A stretch of DNA of 64,000 nt from Tetradesmus obliquus (lineage: Eukaryota; Chlorophyta; Chlorophyceae; Sphaeropleales; Scenedesmaceae). The notes beneath the pieces are model-generated. The model searched no databases. It was not told the DNA's origin and saw only the letters and a program-made list of their open reading frames with translations. Made by a program: the position numbers and the translations under genes. Location: positions 992,001 to 1,056,000 of the forward strand of contig CP126195.1 in NCBI GenBank assembly GCA_030272155.1, written 5' to 3'. Below, in pieces: positions 35,314 to 46,644 of the stretch (its first letter is position 1; the number at the start of each line of letters is the position of its first letter).

Positions 35314-38300
35314 TCGCTGTTGTTGATGCTGCTGCTGCTGTTGCCACTCCCAGGCGCTGATGCTGATGCACCAGCTGCTGTCGGGGCGCAACGCGGTCAG
35401 CGACCGCTTCTACAGGGCGCTGTATGCCGTGCTGCTGGCGGAGGGAGCACGCGGCGCGGCAGGTAGGTTTTGCTCGAAGGTGTGATTGTAGCCGTGAGTG
35501 CAGTCTTGATCTGAACTTGAGTACGGCCAGATGTGTGTCGCTGTGTGTAACAGTGACGCTGGCCGCGGCACGCACTGTCAACAGGGGCCTGCTGCACGCA
35601 CTGTCAACAGGGGCCTGCTGCAGCCAGGTGCTACTGGTCAAGGCCATGAAAGCTGACGTGTCCCTCCCTAATGTGCTGACACGTGCTGCTGCTGCTGCTG
35701 CTGCTGCCAGGTGCGCGCGCGCCTCAATTCATGTCGCTGCTGGTGAAGTCCATGAAGGCTGACGTGAGCGTGAAGCGCGTGGCAGCCTTCGCCAAGCGCC
35801 TGCTGCAGGTGAGGCTACACTGCTGCTGCTTATGTTTCATCATGATTGTACATTTTGATATGTGTGTCAGTCAAGCGCGCGGCTGCCTTCGCCAAGCGCC
35901 TGCTGCAGGTGAGGCGGCTGCTGCTTAAATCTCATCATGATTGTAAAGCATGATATGTGTGTCTCTGCAAGCGCGCGGCGGTCTTTGCCAAGCGCCTTCT
36001 GCGTGCGAGGATACACTGCTGCAGCTGACGAGTGTGACAGGCGTGTGCTGTACATCACGCTGGATCAGGCGCCGCATTTGTCACTGCACATGACTGCACT
36101 TCATGCTTCCATACATGACTTGGCTCACTGCATAGTGCATCGTCCATGCTGCCTAGTACTGCTGCCATCACAGCCGTTACAGACATGAGAATCTCAGTCA
36201 CTCTGTGTGCCACAGGTGGCTTGCCATGCACCCTCCAACCGGGCTGCGGGTGCGCTGCTGCTGCTGCTGCTGCTGCTGCCTTGGCTGTATCACTACTGAC
36301 ATCACACTGCCTCCATATGCTGCTGTGTGTGTCTCGCCGCAGGTGGCCTGCCACGCACCCTCCAACTGGGTCGGGGCGCTGCTGCTGCTGCTGCTGCTGC
36401 TGCCTTGGCTGCTTCCCCCCTGCCACCACACCGCCTGAATGTGTGTCTGTGTGTGCATTTTGCCGCAGGTCGCATGCCACGCGCCTTCAAATTGGGCTGC
36501 GGGCGCGCTGCTGCTGCTGCTGTCTGAGGTGCTGCTTTTGCTGCATCACCACTGACATCACACTGCTGACATATATTACGTGTGTGTTGCTGCAGGTGGC
36601 CTGCCACGCACCCTCCAACTGGGCTGCGGGCGCGCTGCTGCTGCTGTCTGAGGTGCTGCGGGCGCAGCCGGGGCTGTGGGCAGCCGTGCAGCAGCCGGAG
36701 GACGCAGCAGGCCAGGCAGAGACCTTCACAGATGCCGCTGCAGCAGAGGGCGACGGTGCGGCAGCAGCAGCAGCAGCAGCCAAGGCAGCAGCAGCAGCGA
36801 TGGGTTACAGTGATGATGAGGAGGTCTTCAGGGATGCTCCGAACTCTGAGGATGGAGAGGAGGGTGCAGCGCAGCAGGCACAGAAGAAGAAGGCTGCGGG
36901 AGGCAGCAAGGCAGCAGCAGCAGCAGCCAACGGAGCAGCAGCAAATGGGGAAGCAGCAAATGGCGCAGCGCCTGCTGCTGCTGCTGCTGCTGCTGCCAAG
37001 TGGCCGCGGTCAGACTACTATGACATGCGCAAGCGGTGAGCTCAAATGTTGATGAAGTGCCAGCTGGCGATGCTTGTGCAGCAGCGACCTAATACTGCAG
37101 CTCTCCCTGCCATACCCAGCGCTTACTTGTGCGCTGTCCCGACAGTGTTAGGTCAGCTGCTGGTTCAACCCTTGCACCCCCGCCCCTTGCTTCCAACGCC
37201 TTTCACATTGCATTACAGAGAGCCTGCGTACGCGCTGGCTGCTGGTGGGAGCTGTTGCTGCTGCTGACACTCTTGCTGAACCAACCTGCCCTGCCTGCCC
37301 TGCTGATACCTTGACCCTCTGATCCATCTCTTTTAGCGAGCCCGCATATGCCCTGGCTGAGGTCAGCTGCTGGTGGGAACTGCTGCTGCTGGCCAAGCAC
37401 GGCCACCCCAGCGTGGCAGCCTTTGCGCGCAGCCTGTTGGCAGGCAGCCCAGTGGAGTATGGAGGGGACCCGCTGCGTGACCTCAACCTGCCTGCTTTCC
37501 TGGACAAGTTCGTGGCCAAGAAGCCAAAGGTGGGCTGTGCTGTTATGTTACTGACGGTTTGGACGATGATGAGTTGTTCTTCGATGTTTCCTCCCCCTAT
37601 GAGCCTCTCGTTGGCTCCTGACTGGGGTTCCCACTCCTCGTTGAGTGGAACATGTAATGTAATGTAATGTAATGTTACTTTGGTGTACTCCGCCAGCATC
37701 TGCTTGAAGGTGTGCAAGATGTTTGGATATGTGGGTGTGGGTGTGATGTCAGGCAAGCTTGGTGGGCACAGGTTTTGGTTGGTTTACATTGGCGCGCAGC
37801 CTGCTGGCAGGCAGCCCTGTGGAGTATGGGGTTGACCCGCTGCGTGACTTGAACCTGCCTGCTTTCCTGGACAAGTTTGTGGCCAAGAAGCCCAAGGTGA
37901 GGGGTGTGCTTTTGTTTTTGTTGTCGGTTGTTGTTGGCGGCTGAGTTTCAACACCGTTGTGCTGAAGGATGTGTGCGTGTGATCACTTGCATCGTGGTGT
38001 TTTCCTTTTTGGGGGGGGTGGATGTGTGTGCGCTAGCTCTGGCTGGCCGGCAGCCTACGGCGGTAACCGCTGCTTGACCTCAACCTGCCTGCGTTCCTGG
38101 ACAAGTTCGTGGCCAAGAAGCCAAAGGTGTCTCTTGATATCTTGTTGTTATCTTTGCTTGCGTCTTGGGGAATTCTTTTTGTGTGAGGGGTGGGTATGCA
38201 ATTGCGTGCAGCCTGCTGGCAGGCAGCTAGGTCAACTGCAGGGGCCACCCGCTGACCTGGTCTTGTGTGCTTTCCTGGTCAAGATTGTGGCTAAGAACTT

Positions 38301-40331
38301 GAAGTTGTGCCTGCAATTGTGCTGGGTGTTGCTTGGTCAGTTTTCAGCAGAACTCGGTTATAAGATTTGTGCAGGGTGTCTGCAAGGGGTTTTGGGGCTG
38401 GTTGTGTGTGGCGGCGTGGTCTCCTTGCAGCCACCACCAGAACAATGTCCATAGGTGTCTTTTGCTCTGATTTTCTGCTCACGCTGCTGTTGTCGTTTTT
38501 GCCTTTCTGCTGGCTGTGGCGCGCGGCAGCTCCCTCATGCAGCCCACTCACACACCTTGTTCCAATCATGCACTGCATACTATCTTCGTGACATATCTGC
38601 TGTTGTCATTTGTATTTTTGCAGGCTGTGGCGCGCGGCAGCTCCCTCATGCAGCCGACCCACACACTGGCAGCAGCAGCAGCAGCAGCCGGCAGCGAGGC
38701 AGCAGCAGCAGCAGTTACCCCGGACGTCTCGCAGCTCAGCAGTGCTGCATTTGCAGCACTAGCAGAAGCAGACATCGGAGCAGATCAGCTCTTTTTCCAC
38801 CGCTTCTTCAACCTGCAGAGTGTAAAAGCCAAGCAGGCAGCAGCAGCAAAGGCCAAAGCTGCGCGCGCGGCTGCTGCTGCTGCTGCCGGGCTAGGTGACA
38901 TGGCAGGGCTTGAGGAAGTTCGCGGCGAAGATGAGGATGAAGAGCCCGGTGAATTTGGCAGGCATGGGGAAGTTCACGGTGACGATGATCTGGATGACGC
39001 TGAAGTTGACCATGCACTTGCGGAAGCTGAGGGGGTGGGTGACGATGAGCTGGGTGACCCTGATATCGGGTGGGACTATGAGCGGCTGATGGCAGCAATG
39101 GAAGGAGATGATGCTGAGGGCAGCAGCAGCAGCGACGATGACGAGCCAGCAGCAGCAGCAGCAGCAGCAGCAGGGGGCAGTGAGGGTGAGAGTGAGGAGG
39201 CAGGGGAGGGAGATGATGAGGAAGATGAGGCCGGCAGCAGCAGCGGCGGCAGCGAAGAGGAAGATGATGGCAGCGGCAGCGGCAGCAGCAGCAGCAGCAG
39301 CGATGATGATGGCAGCAGCAGCGATGGCGAGGGCTGGGTGATGATGGAGGGCGCAGAGCAGGCGCTGCAGGGCGGCAATGCTGCTGCTGCTGCTGGCAGC
39401 AAGGAGAAGAAGCAGAAGAAGCGCAAGCTGCAGGCAGCAGGTGAGCTGCGAGGGACTCGCCAGCTGCTGTTGCTTGGAATGCAGTACGAACCTTGCAGTT
39501 GAGGATGCTGACGTGGTGCTGAGAGCTTTCTGCCAGAAAGTGATGTGAGTGACACGGCGTGTCACTCACATTCTGCACTGCATTCACTGCTATTGATTGC
39601 GCTGATCATGGTAGGTGTTGGGCGCTTAGGAGTTTCGCTTGCAGCGCATCAAGTCAAGATACCTCTGCTTGCCTAGGTTGTGGCACTGACCCACATTGGT
39701 GTGTCTGCTGCCTGTTTCTGCTGCGCTCGTGCCTTTTTCTGCTGCTGCAGCTGGTGACGTTGCTGATGATGCTGAGCTGGTGGATATCAACCCACTGGAC
39801 CTTCCAAGCCCCAGCAGCAGCAGCGAGGACGGGCAGCAGCAGCAGCAGCAGGGCAGGAAGAAGCAGAAGCAGCAGCAGCGGCAGGCTGATGACTCAGCAG
39901 ATGATGATGATGACTTAGATCTAGACATGGATGACATAATGGGCGGCAGCGATGACGCAGGTAATGACGAAGCAGCAGGGTTTGGTGATGACGTGCAGCT
40001 AGACAGCGATGAAGAGCCGGCAGCAGCAGCAGCAGCAGCAGCAGCAGGTGGCAGCAGCAAGCAGAAGCGTGACCGGGCAGGCAAGGGCGGCGGGGCGCTG
40101 TTTGCTGCTGCAGATGGCTACGAAGATTACTTTGCAGAGTACGAGAAAGTAGCAGCTGCTGCTGAGCAGACAGATGGAGCAGCAGCAGCAGCAGCAGAAC
40201 CAGGAGAGGGTGCTGCTGGCCCCAGAGGCGGCAAGCAAGGCAAGCGGCGGCAGCAGCAGCAGCAACAAGACGCTGGCGGTGGCAAGCAGCGGCGGCAAAG
40301 CAGCAGCGGGCATGGCAAGCGGCGCACATGA
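29252..40331 (+). CDS. NOC1: NOC1/CEBPZ (Mak21 family) ribosome biogenesis factor, 12 exons, 1362 aa
   Basis: This is a nucleolar factor of the CBF/Mak21 family; in yeast, Noc1/Mak21 works with Noc2 in early 60S pre-ribosome maturation and transport. Exons 29252-29702, 30085-30395, 31659-31820, 32287-32459, 32825-33032, 34026-34571, 35354-35462, 35711-35808, 36596-37035, 37337-37529, 38624-39440 and 39751-40331 sum to 4089 nt and close at TGA. Family features in order: GKSLLGKDEPAIWYE; the helix with LLEREAALFEREMAGRN; RRSGTTADKVAAMSLLV; ELFLTQLLPDRKLK; DNLDFIKEKALKAISRLLA; FVFRPGLAERGRYYAVTFLN; the CBF domain with ALMLMHQLLSGRNAVSDRFY and ACHAPSNWAAGALLLLSEV; DYYDMRKREPAYALAE; DPLRDLNLPAFLDKFVAKKPK; and DQLFFHRFFNLQ. 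The C-terminal 400 residues are acidic, Ser/Ala-rich and Lys-rich. The protein is longer than the usual roughly 1000 aa because of low-complexity inserts. Confidence 0.92.
30535..30780 (+). repeat. Donor-side copies of NOC1 exon 2 end
   Basis: Two copies of the end of exon 2 follow it in the intron. One near 30560-30640 encodes LLSVRRRC-type frames and a shifted version of the EREMAGRNAA region. The other, at 30705-30775, reads SEREMAGRNAADSRWLAQ. Both keep the cluster atggcggggcgcaatgc or its close variant. Confidence 0.75.
31011..31658 (+). repeat. 129-bp array: five decoy copies of NOC1 exon 3 start
   Basis: The acceptor plus exon start (cag then RRSGTTADKVAAMSLL) begins at 31011, 31140, 31269, 31398, 31527 and 31656, a period of exactly 129 bp. 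The first five units diverge from the gene after about 50 bp and run into TAA (ctctaa). Only the sixth (31659) continues as exon 3. Units 2-5 differ from each other at a handful of positions. Confidence 0.95.
31870..31985 (+). repeat. Donor-side copy of NOC1 exon 3 end
   Basis: It repeats the end of exon 3 (LLTMMAKSGGGRQVVVAAL, then EALQ and a gtggg donor) after the functional donor at 31820/31821. Confidence 0.85.
33140..34025 (+). repeat. Copies of NOC1 exon 5 end and exon 6 start in one intron
   Basis: 33145-33277 repeats the end of exon 5 (ALVNKLGDPSRKLASDAAYM with its gtgagc donor). 33590-33660, 33752-33835 and 33896-33970 repeat the start of exon 6 (FVFRPGLAERG and AVTFLNQLPL) behind AG acceptors. 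Two CTG tracts (33680-33740 and 33975-34012) stand directly before the acceptors at 33751 and 34025. Donor-side copies again lie on the left and acceptor-side copies on the right. Confidence 0.9.
34572..35135 (+). repeat. Donor-side copies of NOC1 exon 6 end
   Basis: Four copies of the exon end encoding EALFRLVHTAPFTVALQ plus gtggg/gtgag follow the functional donor at 34571. They lie at about 34660-34711, 34770-34849, 34930-34994 and 35055-35132. The second and fourth also include VEPLIEAHSEA or VEPLIEAYSEA, so the copies have different left ends. Confidence 0.9.
35865..36015 (+). repeat. Donor-side copies of NOC1 exon 8 end
   Basis: Two copies of the exon end encoding AAFAKRLLQ follow the donor at 35808. 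One at about 35873-35910 keeps caggtgagg. The second, near 35970-36010, has changed to a gtgcgagg end. Confidence 0.8.
36216..36595 (+). repeat. Acceptor-side copies of NOC1 exon 9 start, 126-127 bp period
   Basis: Starts at 36216, 36343, 36469 and 36596 share a CAG acceptor and the ACHAPSNW coding start followed by GCGCTGCTG. The first three run out of homology in the Leu codons and then meet stops. The fourth is the functional exon. Confidence 0.9.
37780..38310 (+). repeat. Donor-side copies of NOC1 exon 10 end
   Basis: After the functional donor (37529), copies of the exon end occur at about 37790-37896 (LAGSPVEYGVDPLRDLNLP, then AFLDKFVAKKPK, donor gtgag), at 38040-38127 (PAFLDKFVAKKPK, damaged in front) and, strongly decayed, at 38205-38305. 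The decay increases with distance from the exon. Confidence 0.9.
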
Positions 40332-40711
40332 TTGCTGCCCATGATTGCTGCCGCCAAGTTGGTCTTAGCGTGATTTCAGTGCTTATCATAAGCAGTGCTT
40401 GACTGCTGAAATGGCGACCGTGCCACCACTGTATGCGCTTAAGCACAGCTGCTGCTGGGAAGGTCAGCAGTGCTCACTGAGCACTGCTCAGCACCGATGT
40501 GGCCAGTGACCTGGCCCAGTGTGACAAACGTTGGCGCTTTCACACCGGCTTGCTGGGAATCCATTGGGCAGTGCACGTGACTCAATGCGTATGTTGGTAG
40601 AAGTCCCTTGACGTGCTATTAGTTGCAGAGCACGTCGGGCGAGGTGGTGGTCGCATTCCGGAAGTTCAGCACCACCGTATCAACGGCACATTGTCGCAAC
40701 AAGCTTTCAAG
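40332..40711. other. Intergenic region between NOC1 and modular gene A
   Basis: 380 bp between two genes on the same strand, holding the NOC1 3' UTR and the gene A promoter. I see no clear TATA or TGTAA motif and no repeat. Confidence 0.4.
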
Positions 40712-41419
40712 ATGTATCTGTACTCGTCGAAAAGCGGTGGACATGCGTTGAGCACGCGACAGGCGACAGCAGGCAGGCCCCTGTCTTCTGCTGCTGCTGC
40801 GCACCGTTTGTTGCCCAGGCGGGTAGTGCCCTGCACTGCTAGCAGCTCGGCGGATGCAAGCACGAACGAAACGTCTGAAGCTCCCAGGCCCCGTATATCC
40901 AGGCGTAAGCTGTTCACAGCACCAGGCAGCTCAGAGCAGCAGCGGCAGAGGCGTCACCGCCAGGCCAACAGCCAGCAGCTGCTGTGCCTGTTGCAGAAGA
41001 GATCAGACGGTCTTTCGAGAAGCTGGGGTTTCGAAAAGTGGGCGTCAGCAGACTCAGTGGGGTGAGTATTACTCAAACTGGGGTGTTGGCTGGCTCAGGA
41101 CATGCCATGTCAGCAATTATGTTTACCAAGTACGCCACTAAGCATTCACCCCTTCCACATGTAGGCTCAACGTCTATGCATTGTGACTGTCTGGCTGGGT
41201 CATGTCCTGCCTTTCTGCAGCTGGGCGTGCTGCTAAGTAAGTAAGTGGTTGAGTACAAAATGTACTGCTGTGGCTGCTCAAGCGTCTGCCCACCTGCTGC
41301 TGCCTTCAGGGTGCTCTGCATTCACGCACGGAAGCAGCCAAAACAACTGACACAAGCGAGTGCAGCAGCAGCAGCAGCAGCAAGGGCAGATCACGCGCTG
41401 CTGGCGGTGATGAGCAGCG

Positions 41420-41505
41420 CAATGTGCTCCGCCGCAGCGGCAGCCGCGGCCCCGCTGACCGTTCGAAGTCGCCGGCATCGTCATCGTCATCGTCACCGTC
41501 GTTAG

Positions 41506-41539
<34 letters not shown>

Positions 41540-41740
41540 TGATGAGCGCAGCCGCAGCAGGGCTGACCGCTCAAGATCGCCAGCATCGTCACCGCCATCG
41601 CCACCGTCGTTAGCAGCAGCGGGAGCAGCAGCAGAAGCAGCAGCAGCCGGTGATGAGCGCAGCCGCAGCAGCGCCGAGCGTTCCCTATCACCACCATCAT
41701 CACCATCATCACCACCAGCAGCAGTCACAGCAGCAACAGC
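41420..41740 (+). repeat. Three in-frame Ser/Arg/Ala-rich protein repeats in gene A exon 2
   Basis: A unit of about 35 codons is repeated three times: DRSKSPASSSSSSPSL with poly-Ala and GDERSRS; DRSRSPASSPPSPPSL with Ala and GDERSRS; then ERSLSPPSSPSSPPA with Ala. The RS dipeptides resemble splicing-factor linkers. It is low complexity, so function should not be read from it. Confidence 0.75.
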
Positions 41741-42469
41741 AGCAGCAGCAGCAGATGCTGTGCTCAGCCGCAGTGCAGCAGTGGACCCGCTGCTGCGTCA
41801 GCGCTGGCAGCAGTGGGTGGCGCAGCGGCAGCAGCAGGCTGACGAGAAGGAGCTGCAGAAGCGTGCATTTGAGGCAAGCATTGAAGGGAAGCCGGATGCA
41901 ACACAGCAGCAGCCCAAACAGCGCACTCCCTTCCAGGTGGGTGGGCGGGTTGGGCTTGTGCAGCCTTTCAGGTCCTTTTGAGCCAACAAGTATATAAATG
42001 TCTATGAAACCGCCACAGAGAAGAGCCGTGCTGTGTCACCACGCACTGAACCCAGCTGTCAGTGCAGGCATAGCTGGCTGTAGTGGAGCTGCATGGTCTG
42101 CGCTGCATGGGCGTTGCCTAGCCTGTGCTATACGGGAGTTGCTGCTGGCGTCTGCCGGCCTCATACACATCCACGTGCTTCCTTGAGCAGGGTGCGTCGC
42201 GCTGGGTGCCGGGTGGCGAGTGGCAAGTTCATGTGTGTGCTTGAGGCCTGCGCAGGTACTGGCAGCAGTGATGCTTACAAGCCATGTCAGTTAAAGCAGC
42301 CCCAGACATCCTCCTGTGGGACAGAGTTGCCAGCTACAGGAGCAGAACAGGGAGAACCTACAACAAAACTTTATTACAGCAGGCGGCCGCCCCCACATGT
42401 ATTGCGCTGCCTGTTTATGACACAACATAATATAACATAATATATTAATAACATGTCGCGTGCCTGCAG

Positions 42470-42720
42470 GCCACACCAGCTCCAGCAGAGCCAAGCAGCG
42501 CGGCAGCTGCGCCGCTTGCACGTGACAGCCTCAATAACAACAGGCAGTCACTGCAGGAGCTCGCTGAGCGGCTGCAGCAGCTCTCAGGCGAGCTGTTCAT
42601 GCTGCAGGCTGCTGCTGCTGCTGCTGCGCCGAGCAGCAGCAGCAGCAGCAGCAACAGCAACAGCAGCAGCGGCAGCAGTCGCTGGGGAGGATGCTGTCTG
42701 TGCTTTACTTGCAAGGCCAG
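42470..42720 (+). other. Module M0 (frameshifted)
   Basis: It matches the C-terminal half of the module: PAEPSS, NNNRQSLQELAERLQQL, then an Ala run. The frame switches inside the CAG run, because the acceptor side reads AGC (Ser) while the module end needs CAG (Gln) to reach LGRMLSVLYLQGQ. Length 251 nt, not a multiple of three. A slip in the triplet tract by a non-triplet step is the simplest reading. Confidence 0.7.
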
Positions 42721-42775
42721 GTGAGTGGGACACCTGTTGTGGCCCCGCAGGTTGGCTTGCGCAATGTATCTTACA

Positions 42776-42777
42776 AC

Positions 42778-42814
<37 letters not shown>

Positions 42815-42815
42815 T
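42776..42815 (+). repeat. (AAT)n microsatellite
   Basis: About 13 AAT/TAA triplets in an intron of gene A, flanked by two copies of aatgtatctyaca. It is the only A/T triplet tract in the window. Confidence 0.95.
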
Positions 42816-43018
42816 ATCTCACAGCCTCTGTTGCTTTGCTCTAGCAGCTCTGTGCAGCTCTGTGCTTTGGCTTGTGTCATGCAGGCCTTTGTTCTTGCTG
42901 CAGCTGCGCGTCTTACGTGGTAATCAAGTACAGCGGGATTGTCTAGGCTCGCGTGCTTCCCCTGCCATCGCTTCCGGACTATATCATAAAATAAGCCTAT
43001 TTGGTGCGTTGCGTCGCT

Positions 43019-43052
<34 letters not shown>

Positions 43053-43560
43053 GCTGGCCGTGCACCCATGCTGTCCAGCTCACTAGCTGGGCAGCTGCAA
43101 GGCTGGCATATTCACAAAGTGACCACGGGCCATCTCCTGTTTCCTTCAGCGCTGCCAAAAGATGACACTCCTCTGCTGCGCTGGCTGCAGCAGCAGAGCA
43201 ATGCACAGCAGACAGGGCAGCTGCTGCAAGCCCTTGCGGAGGTGCAACAGGGCGAGGCAGCAGCAGCAGTGTTCATGTTTGATGAGGCCGCAGCAGCAGC
43301 AGGCGCCTCTCAGCCATTCACGTGCCTGCAGGTGCACCAGGCGCCCCCTTCTGAGAGCACAGCAGCAGGCACCGGCAGCTCAGCAGCAGCGGCAGCAGCA
43401 GCAGCGGCAGCAGCAGCAGCAACAGCAGACAGATTGATAGCAGCCAAAGCAACTGATAGCACAGCAGCAGCACTAGCAGGCAGCTCCCGTAAGTTTTACA
43501 CCATGCAGGACACCACAAAGCTGCCGCAGCAGTTGCAGCAGCAGCCCGGCGGTGCTGCAC

Positions 43561-43591
<31 letters not shown>

Positions 43592-43835
43592 TGCAGCTGC
43601 AGCAGCAATCACTCAAGGCTCGTCAGCAGAGCCCGACAGCTTTGCTGCTGTGCCCCGCGTGCTTGGGAGCTTCAACAGGCAAATACTGCAGCAGCTAGAC
43701 GAAGAAATGGGAGAGCCTGCACAGCAGCTTGCGCAGCTGCTGCAGGAGGCATGTGCTGCTGCAGCACCACAAGTGGAGCAGCAGCAGCAGCAGCAGGTTG
43801 GGCAGGTGGTGCCGCTGCTGTACCTGCAATGCGAG
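43053..43835 (+). other. Module M1, open, 261 codons
   Basis: A complete module. N half: [69 protein letters not shown]. Linker: Ala/Gln/Ser-rich. C half: [40 protein letters not shown], then Gln run and VVPLLYLQCE. Phase 0 at both ends. The acceptor follows a CTG tract. Confidence 0.8.
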
Positions 43836-44075
43836 GTAAGGGCCCGCGCTAGTTTCAATGCTGCAGCTTGGCACATCATGCGGCAGCTGCTACTGTGACG
43901 GGCCTAAGGACTTGGCAGTAACACTATTTATTGCTGTGGCTTGCACTGCTCTCACGTCTAGTTTTGTTCTGTGGTCGCGTGCCGTGGCCATGTTGCACAG
44001 GAACACTGGCCAAAGTTACAGGCCGGCCCTTTCCAACCATTATCACGCACATGATGTCACATGCCTGCTGTGCGC

Positions 44076-44109
<34 letters not shown>

Positions 44110-44114
44110 TGCAG

Positions 44115-44454
44115 CATCGCCTTGCAAGCAGAGTAATTGACTGGCTCAAGGGCCAGCTGACAGGTTGGGGAAAAAAGGAGCTGCGAGCAGGCAAGCTGCT
44201 GTTCCCCGCTGCGCTGCCAGGGAAAGCAGACGCACTGTCGCGCTGGATGCAGCAGCAGGCAAGCAACGCACAGACAGAGCAGCTGCTGCAGTCTCTTGCG
44301 GAGGTGGGGCGCAACAGGTCTGCAGCAGCAGTGTTCATGTTTGATGCTGCTGCGGCCGCCACAGGCAGCGGGGCACCCTTTGTGTGCTTGCAGGTGTGCA
44401 AAAAGCTTCCAAAAGACCTCCACGCAGTTGCGATGGGGCCAGATGCTGACAGCT

Positions 44455-44496
<42 letters not shown>

Positions 44497-44794
44497 CCCG
44501 GCCTGCAGCTGACCCCATGCAGCAGGGCTCAGCGCCAGCACAGCAGCTGCAGCGGGTGGGTAGCAGCACTGCTGCTGCTGCTGCCATGCCTGCTGCTGCT
44601 GCCGCTGCTGCAGCTGATGCGCCAGGCAGCCAAGGCACGCCAGCAGAGCCTGACAGCTTTGCTGCTGTGCCAGGCGTACTTGAGACCTTCAGTGTGCTGT
44701 CATTCCGCAGGAAGCTAGCTGAAGCACTGCATGCCCCCACAGAGCAGCTTGCCCAGCTGCTGCAAGGGGCATGTGCTGCTGCAGCACCGCAAGT

Positions 44795-44825
<31 letters not shown>

Positions 44826-44855
44826 AGGGTGCCGCTGCTGTACCTGCAAGGAAAG
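44115..44855 (+). other. Module M2, open, 247 codons
   Basis: N half: [77 protein letters not shown] half: [33 protein letters not shown] and VPLLYLQGK. It is phase 0 at both ends. The frame stays open through the following intron, so a long raw open frame here spans more than one exon. Confidence 0.8.
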
Positions 44856-45202
44856 GTAGGCCTAGCTGCAGTTTGGCCACACAACAGCTCGCACTGTGAC
44901 GGGCTTGCAGGGGTGTTATCATGCTATCATGCTATCATGATATCATGCTCACCGCTTCTTGCACTGAATGTACGCGGTGCTATCATGCTCACTGCCGCTC
45001 CGGTCGCTCCTGTTTGTGTGCAATGCAGCATGGCCGCTCCGCACATTGGGGCAGGCCCGGCTGACTTGCCTCACTGCCATGACTTTTGGCTCCCACTACA
45101 GGGCCCTGTTTGTGCTCTTATGCGTTGGTGTGCTGCCGCTGCTGCGGCCACTGCTGCCGCTGGCGCTGCTGCTGCTCCTGCTGCTGCTGCTGCTGCTGCT
45201 GC

Positions 45203-45240
<38 letters not shown>

Positions 45241-45268
45241 CTCCTGCCGCTGCTGCTGCCGCGAACAG

Positions 45269-45876
45269 GCCAGGTGGGCGTTGGGGAGCTGGCTGGCAGG
45301 CGAGCTGGCAGGCTGGCATCGCAAAACACTGCGCAGAAACATCAGTAAGCTCATTTTCCCATCCGTGCAGCCAAGAGCAGAGACTTCTCTGCTGCGCTGG
45401 GTGCAGCAGTGTTCAAATTGCGTCGGAAACAGAACGGCTGCTGCAGTCCCTTGCCGGTCTGCAGTCTGGTGTACCTGCAGCAGAAGTGTTCATGTTTGAT
45501 GAGGCCGCAGCAGCAGCAGGCAGCAGCCACATGCCTGCAGGTGTGCCAGGCAGCTGACAGCACAACAGTGGCACCACCACCAGCAGCAGCACCAGCAGCA
45601 GCAGCAGCAGCCTCCCGGCCTGCAGTTGGCCCTACGCAGCAGGGCTTAGCGCTAGCACAGCAGCTGCAGCAGGCAGTTAGCAGCAGTGCCGCTGCCGCAG
45701 CTGCTGCATCAGGCACCCCAGGCGCGCCAGCAGAGCACGACAGCTTTACTGCTGTGCCACGCATGCTTGGAGGCTTCAACGGGCAGTCACTTCAGCAGCT
45801 AGACGAAGGATTGGCAGAGCGTGCAGAGCAGCTTGCGCAGCTGCTGCAGGAGGCATGTGCTGCTGCAGCACCACAA

Positions 45877-45916
<40 letters not shown>

Positions 45917-45954
45917 CAGGGCAGATGGTGCCGGTGCTGTACCTGCAAGGCGAG
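45269..45954 (+). other. Module M3, two frameshifts
   Basis: Homology to the other modules runs through three frames. The start (ALGSWLAGELAGWHRKTL, then IFPSVQPRAETSLLRW) shifts near 45420 into [13 protein letters not shown] and [14 protein letters not shown]. It then shifts again at about 45530, where 8 nt are missing relative to the other modules between GSS and TCLQVCQ. The C half ([29 protein letters not shown]) is intact. Total 686 nt. Confidence 0.8.
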
Positions 45955-46187
45955 GTAGGGCTGACACTGCTTGTGACCCTGCAGCTTGGCGCATGTTAAC
46001 CATTTGCTGAAAAGCCACAAGGGGGTGAAAGTGGCAGCGCTGTGCTTTGCCTTTCAAACTTGACCCTGCTCTTTCTGTTTTGGCTTTGTTTGCATTCAAA
46101 AAAAGCTGGACAGATCAGCATGCTGACTGTCCAATGAGCTCTTGCTGCGTACTGATTCACATGTACGTGCTTGCTTGTTCGCTTGCC

Positions 46188-46236
<49 letters not shown>

Positions 46237-46243
46237 GTTGCAG

Positions 46244-46612
46244 GCTAGCCTCGGTTCCAAAGTGGGCAGCTGGCTGGGCAGCCTGCTAACAGGCTGGCAT
46301 GAGAGGAAGCTGCACAGGGCTGGCTTCAGCAAGCTGCTGTTCCCTTCAGTGCTGCCAAAGGAAGACACTTCCCTCTCGCGCTGGATGCAGCAACATGCAA
46401 GCTGCTCACAGGCAGGACAGCTGCTGCAGTCTCTTGCTGGGCTGCAGCCTGGCGAGTCTGCAGCAGCAGTGTTCATGTTTGATGAGGCCGCGGCAGCAGC
46501 AGGCAGCAGCCAGCCGTTCACGTGCCTGCAGGTGTGCCAGGGGTTAGGGCAAGCCCCGCGCAAGTTGGGCTCCCCAGCAGATAGCTCAGCAGCAGCAAAC
46601 GTGGCAGGCACC

Positions 46613-46644
<32 letters not shown>

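Noticed and set aside
38808..39587. Minus-strand frame of 259 codons, His/Pro/Leu-rich
   Set aside because: It is antisense to the acidic Ser/Ala-rich exon 11 of NOC1, whose sense frame closes the gene model.
41985..42000. TATA-like gtatataaatg followed by an ATG
   Set aside because: It lies in the intron between gene A exons 2 and 3, and no coding frame of note follows, so promoter use is not supported.
44061..45557. A single 498-codon plus-strand open frame
   Set aside because: It fuses module M2, an intron that happens to lack stops, and part of frameshifted M3. Good donor and acceptor sites and module homology show separate exons.
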